This document shows positions 50,736 through 56,595 of a stretch of DNA of 56,595 nt, piece after piece. Made by a program: the position numbers and the translations under genes. The notes under the pieces were generated by a model. The model did no database searches. It saw only the letters and a list, made by a program, of their open reading frames with translations, and had not been told where the DNA came from. The stretch covers positions 1-56,595 of the forward strand of contig CAYWDQ010000007.1 in assembly GCA_964457065.1 (NCBI GenBank), given 5' to 3'. The first letter of the stretch is position 1, and each line of letters opens with the position of its first letter. This DNA is from Bog-473 sp964457065. Lineage in GTDB: Bacteria; Actinomycetota; Acidimicrobiia; Acidimicrobiales; RAAP-2.

Positions 50736-51851
50736 CTATGCGCCGCGGCCGGGTGTGCCGGCGGAAACGAGGCCCTCGGGATGCGACGGGTGGGCGGCCC
50801 CGCGCCCGGAGTGGTCGCCCGGCGGCGTCCGCCAGGGGTCGCCGGCGTCGCCCACCGGTCGGAACGGGCCTGCGAGCTGCGCGGCCAGGACGGCCAGATG
50901 ACGTGGCCGCGCTCCCTCCTGCTCGACCGCGAGCGGTCGCCCCGGCAGACCGGTGTCGATCCCGACGGTCTCCGCGGTCGGGAACACGGCACGACCGAAG
51001 AGCTGGTCCCACACCGTCAGCGCGAAGCCGAGGTTGACGTCCTGCCGTCCGTCGAGCCGGTGGTGGATGCGGTGGTAGTTCGGGCTGACGAAGACCCGGC
51101 CCAGCGGCCCGAAGCCCAGGCGCGTGTTCGAGTGGGCGAAGGCCACGACGACCCCGTAGGCGACGAGCAGGCTCACGGACAGGGCGCCGTTGGCGAGCAG
51201 CACCAACCCCGGGATCAGCGCGACCAGATATGAGACGTGGATGAGCGGGTGGGTGCGGAACACGGTGAGGACGTTCATGTCCTCCTGCGAGTGGTGGAGC
51301 TCGTGGAAGCGCCACAGCATCCGGACCCGGTGGTTGGCCATGTGCGCGAACCAGTTGCAGGCGTCCATGGCCACGAAGATGAGCACGATGGCGCCCCAAC
51401 GGGGCAGGGTGCCGATCCTCGGCAGGACGACCCACGGGACCGACCGGCGGACCACCTCGGAGAACGACAGCGTGAGCGCGGTCACGAGGGGCGCGACGAG
51501 CGTGGCGTTCATCACGGTGAAGAGGACGTCCTGACGGTGCCCCCGAGCGACGAGCGAGCGCTGCTGCGCCGGCCAGACCCGTTCCACGACGAGGATCAGC
51601 CCGACGAAGGCGAGCGTCGCCGGACCGACGACCACGATCCGGAGGCTGGTCAACGACCCGGCGAAGGCCGCACCGCCCCAGTGGTCGGACCAGCCGATCC
51701 CCACCAGGAGGGCGGCCAGGGCGGCGATCGAACAGGCGGGGAGGTAGACCCGCGACGACAGCGCCGCCCAGCCACGGCTGACCCTCCGCTCCCCTCGCTC
51801 CGCGGCGAGGGGAGCGAGGGAGCGGGCGGTGCCGACGAAGACGGACGTCAT
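50736..51851 (-). CDS. sterol desaturase/fatty acid hydroxylase family protein
   Basis: A di-iron membrane hydroxylase of about 371 residues. The three His motifs are HMANH, HELHH and NYHRIHH. Transmembrane segments lie near ~40-70 and ~75-95 and between the motifs. The ATG at 51851 is the best start, but no ribosome binding site is obvious. A perfect 12-base hairpin falls inside the first ~25 codons (51787-51816). The C-terminal ~60 residues are Pro/Gly/Arg-rich and unlike the family. The lipid substrate is unknown. Confidence 0.85.
   Translation of the reverse strand: MTSVFVGTARSLAPLAAERGERRVSRGWAALSSRVYLPACSIAALAALLVGIGWSDHWGGAAFAGSLTSLRIVVVGPATLAFVGLILVVERVWPAQQRSLVARGHRQDVLFTVMNATLVAPLVTALTLSFSEVVRRSVPWVVLPRIGTLPRWGAIVLIFVAMDACNWFAHMANHRVRMLWRFHELHHSQEDMNVLTVFRTHPLIHVSYLVALIPGLVLLANGALSVSLLVAYGVVVAFAHSNTRLGFGPLGRVFVSPNYHRIHHRLDGRQDVNLGFALTVWDQLFGRAVFPTAETVGIDTGLPGRPLAVEQEGARPRHLAVLAAQLAGPFRPVGDAGDPWRTPPGDHSGRGAAHPSHPEGLVSAGTPGRGA
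51787..51816 (-). other. 12-bp perfect hairpin inside the 5' coding region of the desaturase gene
   Basis: Arms 51787-51798 and 51805-51816 pair perfectly with a 6-base loop. Four further pairs (51782-51785 with 51817-51820) form across a one-base bulge at 51786. It lies within the start-proximal part of the desaturase-like gene and could affect its translation. Confidence 0.5.
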
Positions 51852-51879
51852 GACGACGGCCCTGATCCGCCGGCCACCA

Positions 51880-52419
51880 TTAGAAGGACACTCCGCCGGT
51901 GCCGGCGCTCGAATTGCCCGTGTTGGAGTTGGAGCCGGTCGTGCTCGAGGCGGCCGACTTCCCGATCACGACGACGGACCACTTGCCCCATTTGTCGGTG
52001 ATGTTCCCGTTCACCTGGCCGGCGCGCTTGTCGTCGAAGAACCAGTAGAGCGGCTTGCCGCCATACGTGATCTGCATGACGCCGCCGCTCCGGGCCACGG
52101 TGCCGAGCATCGCCGCGGTGACGCCCGACCCGGCCGTGGGCGTCGTGACGCCCTTGGGCAGCACGACCTCGGGCCAGACCTTCAGGCACCTGGCGGTGCA
52201 CGGCGTGCTGCTGGCCTTCAGCGTGTAGACGGTCTTGCCGCTCACGAGAATCGTCCCGAACTTGGCGTTCTTGGTCGTCGAGACCGTCGAGCTGGTGGTG
52301 GTGGCAGCGGCGGCGCCCTCGGCCGCCATGGATGCCATCACCCCGCCCAGGGCCACGATCGCGACGGCTGCCGATCCGAGTCGCCCTCCACGGGTTGTTG
52401 CGCCGAATGACTGTCTCAT
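51880..52419 (-). CDS. secreted COG4315-like repeat protein, copy 1
   Basis: A 179-residue secreted protein. The signal peptide (SAAVAIVALGGVMASMAAEGAAA) precedes a domain of the predicted-lipoprotein (COG4315) type: a GTILVSGKTVYTLKASSTPC strand set, then RCLKVWPEV, then AMLGTVARSGGVMQITYGGKPLYWFF. The end is GTGGVSF. The ATG at 52419 follows GGAG; a GTG seven codons earlier matches the sister gene's start. The family has no settled biochemical role; redox or surface roles have been proposed. Confidence 0.8.
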   Translation of the reverse strand: MRQSFGATTRGGRLGSAAVAIVALGGVMASMAAEGAAAATTTSSTVSTTKNAKFGTILVSGKTVYTLKASSTPCTARCLKVWPEVVLPKGVTTPTAGSGVTAAMLGTVARSGGVMQITYGGKPLYWFFDDKRAGQVNGNITDKWGKWSVVVIGKSAASSTTGSNSNTGNSSAGTGGVSF

Positions 52420-52617
52420 GGTTCTCGTCTCCTGCTCCACTAGCTGGGTTCGTCAGCATGAATTACGCACGAACTCGGACAAGGGATCGCTCGCTGGAAA
52501 TTCTACGACGAGACAGTTCCGTGCGCCTCGAATTGAGGCCCTCTTCGTGATCGCCGGAGTGATCCATTCGCCAGCTTGGTCCGTACCACCCGTGTCCACG
52601 AGCTGAGGAGAGCCGAC
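52420..52617. promoter_or_regulatory. divergent region between the two COG4315-like genes
   Basis: A 198-base gap between divergently transcribed sister genes, so promoters for both must lie here. I cannot name specific boxes with confidence. GAGGAG precedes the plus-strand ATG. Confidence 0.4.
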
Positions 52618-53373
52618 ATGGAACAGGTCACGCGAGCCCGGGAATCGACTCGTCGGGTCCCACTTCGAGCCACGGCGGCGGCCCTCGCGGTCGGCGCGCT
52701 CTCCGCCTCGGCCCTGGCGACGGGCGACGCCGGCGCTGCAGCCGCACACAAGCCGAAGACCCTGGTCATCTCGACCGCCGACAGTGCCACGTTCGGGACG
52801 ATCCTCGTCAGCGGCACGACCGTCTACACGTTGAAGGCGAGCAAGGTCCCCTGCAAGTCCCAATGCCTGAAGGTCTGGCCCGAGGTCCTGCTCCCGAAAG
52901 GAGTGAAGAAGGCGAAGGCCGGACCAGGCGTCAACGCGGCGAAGCTCGGCACCGTGACCCGGAGCAAGGGGGCTCGCCAGGTGACCTACGGTGGGAAGGC
53001 GCTGTTCTGGTTCTCCGAGGACACCGGCATCGGCCAGGTCAACGGGAACGTCACCGACACCTGGGGCAAGTGGTCCGTCGTCGTCACGGCCAAGGTGGCA
53101 CACGCCTCCACACCGGCCGCGCCGACCACCACGACGGCACCCAGCCGCTCGACCACGACGACGCCGTCACCGACCAGTGCGACCCTTCCAAGGTCGACCT
53201 CCTCGCCGACGGCGCCACCCACGACGATGGTCACGACGCCGCCCACCACGCAGCCCACCGCGCCGCCGACCACGACCCCGTCCACGCCGCCGACCTCTCC
53301 GCCGACGACGACACCGACGACACAGCCGGTCACCACCACGACGAACGCGGGATCGGGAGGCGTGGGCTTCTGA
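52618..53373 (+). CDS. secreted COG4315-like repeat protein, copy 2, with Thr/Pro tail
   Basis: A 251-residue secreted sister of the preceding gene (MEQVTRARESTRR..., then TFGTILVSGTTVYTLKASKVPC, then LFWFSEDTGIGQVNGNVTDTW). A Thr/Pro linker of ~80 residues follows, ending in NAGSGGVGF, which matches the other copy's GTGGVSF. Cys pairs (VPCKSQC) are conserved in both. GAGGAG precedes the ATG. It probably arose by duplication. Function is unknown. Confidence 0.8.
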   Translation: MEQVTRARESTRRVPLRATAAALAVGALSASALATGDAGAAAAHKPKTLVISTADSATFGTILVSGTTVYTLKASKVPCKSQCLKVWPEVLLPKGVKKAKAGPGVNAAKLGTVTRSKGARQVTYGGKALFWFSEDTGIGQVNGNVTDTWGKWSVVVTAKVAHASTPAAPTTTTAPSRSTTTTPSPTSATLPRSTSSPTAPPTTMVTTPPTTQPTAPPTTTPSTPPTSPPTTTPTTQPVTTTTNAGSGGVGF

Positions 53374-53512
53374 CACCCCTGTAGTGCAGCGGAACGGCCA
53401 CGTGCGTCGTCACCGGTCACGGTGGCAGCGGGTAGAACGGGATCCGGCCGTACCAAGACGGCGGTGCTCGAGCTTCGGCGCCACGTCCGCGTGCACGAGG
53501 AGAGGATGACGG

Positions 53513-54382
53513 ATGCCAGCGAAGACCCTTCCGGGCGGCACGTTCACCATGGCGCAGGATCTGACCGTGACCCGCATGGGGTACGGGGCGATGCAGCTGG
53601 CCGGCCCGGGAGTCTTCGGGCCACCGAAGGATCGTGACGCCGCCGTCGCCGTCTTGCGAGAGGCGATCGAGCTGGGCATCACCCACATCGACACCAGCGA
53701 CTTCTACGGCCCCCACGTGACCAACGAGATCATCAGGGAAGCCCTCCACCCCTACCCCGACTCGCTGCACATCGTCACCAAGGTCGGCGCGCGCCGGGAT
53801 GCGGAGGGCGGCTGGCTCCATGCTCGTTCTCCCGAAGAGATCCGCCAGGCCGTCCACGACAATCTGGAACGCCTGGGACTCCGTGCGCTCGACGTCGTGA
53901 ACATGCGCGTCGGGGGATTCGAGCGACACGAGCCCGGCTCCATCGCCGAGCCGTTCACCGCGCTGGCGGAGATGCAGCAGGAAGGACTGATCAAGCACCT
54001 GGGTGTCAGCACCGTGTCCGCCGAGCAGATTGCCGAGGCACAGTCCATTGCGCCGGTCGTCTGCGTACAGAACTTCTACAACGTCGCCCACCGGGAGGAC
54101 GACGACCTAATCGACTCCCTCGCCGCGCAGGGGATCGCCTACGTGCCGTACTTCCCGCTCGGCGGCTTCACTCCTCTGCAGGCCGGCGAGCTGGACTCGG
54201 TCGCCGCCCGTCTCGGCACCACGCCCATGGCCGTCGCGCTGGCCTGGCTGCTCCATCGTTCGCCGAACATCCTGCTCATCCCGGGGACATCGTCTGTCGC
54301 GCACCTGCACGAGAACGTCTCAGCGGCGGACCTCGTCCTTCCCGAGGACGCGCTCACCGAGCTGGACGGCATCGCCGCGTAG
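53513..54382 (+). CDS. aldo/keto reductase (YdbC/pyridoxal reductase-like)
   Basis: An NADPH-dependent aldo/keto reductase of 289 residues. Motifs are DTSDFYGPHVTN (catalytic Asp and Tyr), IVTKVGARRDAEGGW (Lys), GLIKHLGVSTVSAEQIAEA and the nucleotide-binding IPGTSSVAHLHEN. The catalytic His position reads Asn (DVVNMR), as in the YdbC group as I recall it. GAGGAGAGG precedes the ATG. The substrate is unknown. Confidence 0.88.
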   Translation: MPAKTLPGGTFTMAQDLTVTRMGYGAMQLAGPGVFGPPKDRDAAVAVLREAIELGITHIDTSDFYGPHVTNEIIREALHPYPDSLHIVTKVGARRDAEGGWLHARSPEEIRQAVHDNLERLGLRALDVVNMRVGGFERHEPGSIAEPFTALAEMQQEGLIKHLGVSTVSAEQIAEAQSIAPVVCVQNFYNVAHREDDDLIDSLAAQGIAYVPYFPLGGFTPLQAGELDSVAARLGTTPMAVALAWLLHRSPNILLIPGTSSVAHLHENVSAADLVLPEDALTELDGIAA

Positions 54383-54411
54383 GTTCGTCTCGATTCCACA
54401 AATGCCGGCGG

Positions 54412-55581
54412 TCAGGCCTTCTCGACGAGCGGGATGTCGTAGAGCGCCGACCAGTTGGTACTCACGATGCGGGCCTTGCTCTCGTCGGAGAGAGGGAGCT
54501 TGTCGAACGTGTCCACGGCGTGGGGGTACTTGGAGTCGCCGTGGGGGTAGTCCGTGGAGAAGATCAGACGTTCGTCGCCGAAGGTCTCGACGAAGTGCGG
54601 CACCGTCACCTCGTCGGCTTCAACCGAGACCCAGCAGTTGCGCTTGAAGTACTCCGAGGGCGGCATCGTCAGATCAGGCGCCTCGTACCAACCCGTCCAC
54701 TCCCAGTGCTCGTCGAGCCGGTACAGGAACCACGGCGCCCACGAGCAGTTGCCCTCGAGCAACGCCACCTTCAGGTCGGGGAAGCGCTCGAGCACGCCGC
54801 CGCCGCAGAGGCACGCCGTCACGAACTGGATCCCGAGCGGCTGGCTGAAGGTGTGCCACAGCATGAGCCGGTCCAGCACCTCGAGCCCGAAGTCGGGTGT
54901 CAGGTAGGTCTGGCCGCCCCCGTGGAACGCCAGCGGCACACCGAGCCGCTGGATCTCCGCCCACAGCGGGTCGTAGGACGGATGGTGCCACGGCCGCCGG
55001 TTCACCGCCGCCGGGGGCAGGAAGATCGCCTTGAAGCCGAGGTCCTCCACGCACCGTCGCGCCTCCTCGACGGCGCCGGCGACGTCGTGAGCCGCCACCA
55101 TCCCTGCGCCGAACATCCGGTCCGGAGCGTGGTGGCAGAAGTCGTTGAGCCAGTCGTTGTAGGCACGGGCGATCGCGGTGGCGAACTCGGGTTCCAGCCC
55201 GTCGGCGCCGATCTGCTCGGAGGAGTCGAGGCCGAGCACGAACAGCCCGCGTGAGGGGAAGAGCACGGCCAGGTCGAGCCCCTCGGTGTCCATGGCGTCG
55301 ATCTGCGACTGTGCGTCCCAGCCCCGGGCCTCGGACGCCGCGTACACGGTGTCGTGCTCCTTCTGCCACCCCGTCTTGCGGCCCTCCACGCGCATTGGGC
55401 GGGTCGCGCCCATCCGGAGCATGACGTGGTTCTTCACCCGCACCCGCATGTCGCGCGTGATCTCCGAAAGCCCTCGCGGTGCCGCGTGGGCGTAGGCCGG
55501 GTCGATGTAGCGCTCCCACAGGTCGGGCGGCTCCATCACGTGGAGGTCGCTGTCGCAGATGACGTGGTCGCGCAGACCCAT
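54412..55581 (-). CDS. amidohydrolase family 2 (ACMSD-like) protein
   Basis: A metal-dependent TIM-barrel protein of about 389 residues. It opens with ICDSDLHVMEPPDLW (first metal ligands). Further blocks are AIARAYNDWLNDFCHHAPDRMFGAGMV, VPLAFHGGGQTY (His), ALLEGNCSWAPWFLYRLDEHWEW and FSTDYPHGD (Asp). Family members decarboxylate or hydrolyse ring-derived acids. The ATG 55581 follows GGGGG. It is divergent from the HIBADH gene. Confidence 0.86.
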   Translation of the reverse strand: MGLRDHVICDSDLHVMEPPDLWERYIDPAYAHAAPRGLSEITRDMRVRVKNHVMLRMGATRPMRVEGRKTGWQKEHDTVYAASEARGWDAQSQIDAMDTEGLDLAVLFPSRGLFVLGLDSSEQIGADGLEPEFATAIARAYNDWLNDFCHHAPDRMFGAGMVAAHDVAGAVEEARRCVEDLGFKAIFLPPAAVNRRPWHHPSYDPLWAEIQRLGVPLAFHGGGQTYLTPDFGLEVLDRLMLWHTFSQPLGIQFVTACLCGGGVLERFPDLKVALLEGNCSWAPWFLYRLDEHWEWTGWYEAPDLTMPPSEYFKRNCWVSVEADEVTVPHFVETFGDERLIFSTDYPHGDSKYPHAVDTFDKLPLSDESKARIVSTNWSALYDIPLVEKA

Positions 55582-55623
55582 GAACTTGACCCCCGGGGAT
55601 CTCTGACGCTCGAGCGAGTTTCC

Positions 55624-55631
55624 ACTATACG
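55624..55631. promoter_or_regulatory. putative overlapping divergent -10 elements
   Basis: TATAGT on the minus strand (55624-55629) and TATACG on the plus strand (55626-55631) overlap within the divergent spacer. They could serve the amidohydrolase and the HIBADH-type genes respectively. No clear -35 is seen. Confidence 0.35.
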
Positions 55632-55691
55632 CTCTCGTCCCACAGGCGCTCAGGGGCCGCTGCCAGGGAGTTTCGAGACTCGGGAGGGTCG

Positions 55692-56570
55692 ATGCCGACG
55701 GGTGTGATCGGGCTGGGGAACATCGGTGGGGCCATTGCGGCCAACCTCGTGGCGGACGGCAACGAGGTCGTGGTGCACGACGTCGACCCGTCGGCCATGG
55801 CGGCGGTGGCCGGCGCATCTCCGGTCGCGGACGTGGCGGCCGTGGCGGAGCGGGCCGACGTCACGCTGCTGTCGTTGCCGACGCCGGACGTCGTGGCGGA
55901 CGTCGCTGCGGCCTGGGCCGGCGCTGCCGCGCCGGGCTCCATTCTCGTCGACCTCTCCACCAACAGCCCGGCCGTGGTGCGCGAGCTCGGCGAGCGCCTG
56001 GCCGCGACCGGTCATCATCTCGTTGAGGCGCCCCTGACGGGTGGGGCCATCGGGGCCGAACGCCGGATGCTCGTCTTCATGATCGGCGGCGACGACGAGC
56101 CCGTCTCCCGCGTGCTGCCCGTGCTCGAGCCACTCGGCCGGGCCTCGTTCCACGTCGGTCCGCTGGGACTCGGCAACACCATGAAGCTGCTCAACAGCCT
56201 CATCGCGTTCACGACGACCTGGGTGAGTCTCGAGGGTTTGTCGATGGCGCTCAAGGCGGGCATCGAGGTCCGCGACGCCGTCGAGATCCTGCGGACGGCT
56301 GGGGCGTCGAACTTCTACCTCGACCGCCAGGTCGAGACCATCGACGGTCGAGGCCGGCCTACCCAGTTCGCTCTGACCCTGGCCGCCAAGGACGCCGGCC
56401 TCATCGTCGACTCGGGCCACGCGCTCGGCGTGCCCACTCCGGTGGCGGCGGCCGTGCGCGGCGTCCTCGACGGCGCCGTGGCGCAGGGCCTGGGCGGTGC
56501 GGACTGGAGCGAGCTCGTCGCCTTCGCCGAGCAGCAGGCCGGTGTGGCGCTGCGCTGGGACCGCTCCTAG
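55692..56570 (+). CDS. 3-hydroxyisobutyrate dehydrogenase-type NAD(P)-dependent oxidoreductase
   Basis: A beta-hydroxyacid dehydrogenase of 292 residues. The Rossmann motif GVIGLGNIGGAIAANL is at the N-terminus. LVDLSTNSPAVVREL and APLTGGAIGAERRML follow, with the catalytic Lys in LGNTMKLLNSLI. The C-terminal FALTLAAKDAGLIVDSGHALG block is typical. GGGAGGG precedes the ATG. The substrate (3-hydroxyisobutyrate or a related hydroxyacid) is not certain. Confidence 0.9.
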   Translation: MPTGVIGLGNIGGAIAANLVADGNEVVVHDVDPSAMAAVAGASPVADVAAVAERADVTLLSLPTPDVVADVAAAWAGAAAPGSILVDLSTNSPAVVRELGERLAATGHHLVEAPLTGGAIGAERRMLVFMIGGDDEPVSRVLPVLEPLGRASFHVGPLGLGNTMKLLNSLIAFTTTWVSLEGLSMALKAGIEVRDAVEILRTAGASNFYLDRQVETIDGRGRPTQFALTLAAKDAGLIVDSGHALGVPTPVAAAVRGVLDGAVAQGLGGADWSELVAFAEQQAGVALRWDRS

Positions 56571-56595
56571 TGTCCCGGAAGGTTGAACCGCCAAG

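Overview
The window is a high-GC (roughly 70%) stretch of an actinobacterial chromosome. The class Acidimicrobiia is the best guess, by inference. It rests on small actinobacterial families (DUF3039, DUF2630), a PimB'-like mannosyltransferase, and a 42-residue 'YWLVASDGG..FNYGDA' repeat that I associate with that class. A run of exactly 100 Ns at 46995-47094 marks a scaffold join, so this is probably a draft or metagenome-derived assembly.

Layout. 1-10.5 kb holds housekeeping genes: the 3' end of queA, a SufR-like regulator, an ACT protein, an acyltransferase, an SMP-30 protein, an AlaC-type aminotransferase, and a tightly packed minus-strand set (SRPBCC, ROK kinase, LLM oxidoreductase). PimB', small Cys-rich proteins, a PH/SHOCT protein and a rhodanese follow. 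10.5-14.8 kb holds a secreted GH26-like hydrolase with a long Thr-rich linker, a decayed amidohydrolase, an SGNH lipoprotein and a tRNA with a CAU anticodon. 14.9-20.3 kb holds a large membrane protein, DUF2630, Lon protease and DUF3039. 20.4-24.9 kb is a complete carbohydrate-type ABC importer (ATPase, two permeases, binding protein).

25.6-43.3 kb is the unusual part. A secreted PstS-like protein has a strong sigma70-like promoter. It is followed by a surface protein with Ig-like domains and a WxL-like C-terminus, closed off by two strong hairpins. Then comes one nine-gene run (29078-43329) in which almost every stop overlaps the next start. In order it encodes a DUF916/WxL-interacting-type membrane protein, two more surface proteins sharing a ~150-residue N-terminal domain with the first, PstB-PstC-PstA, two C-terminally membrane-anchored PstS-like or large binding proteins, and a sortase-fold protein lacking the expected catalytic His and Cys. 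I infer a cell-envelope apparatus built around a Pst-type importer, with three candidate binding proteins for one permease. I cannot name a described system with this composition.

43.3-56.6 kb holds a PAS-GGDEF protein with a degenerate GGTQF site, a CysPTWA-type sulfate importer interrupted by the gap, and small proteins. It continues with a minus-strand ICMT/DoxX/sterol-desaturase set, a divergent pair of secreted COG4315-type proteins with matching C-terminal tails, an aldo/keto reductase, an amidohydrolase-2 protein and a HIBADH-type dehydrogenase.

Two genome-wide habits are visible. Many gene pairs are coupled by GTGA or ATGA overlaps. At least nine genes have a TANNNT-like hexamer ending 6-7 bases before the start codon and no ribosome binding site, which points to leaderless transcripts.
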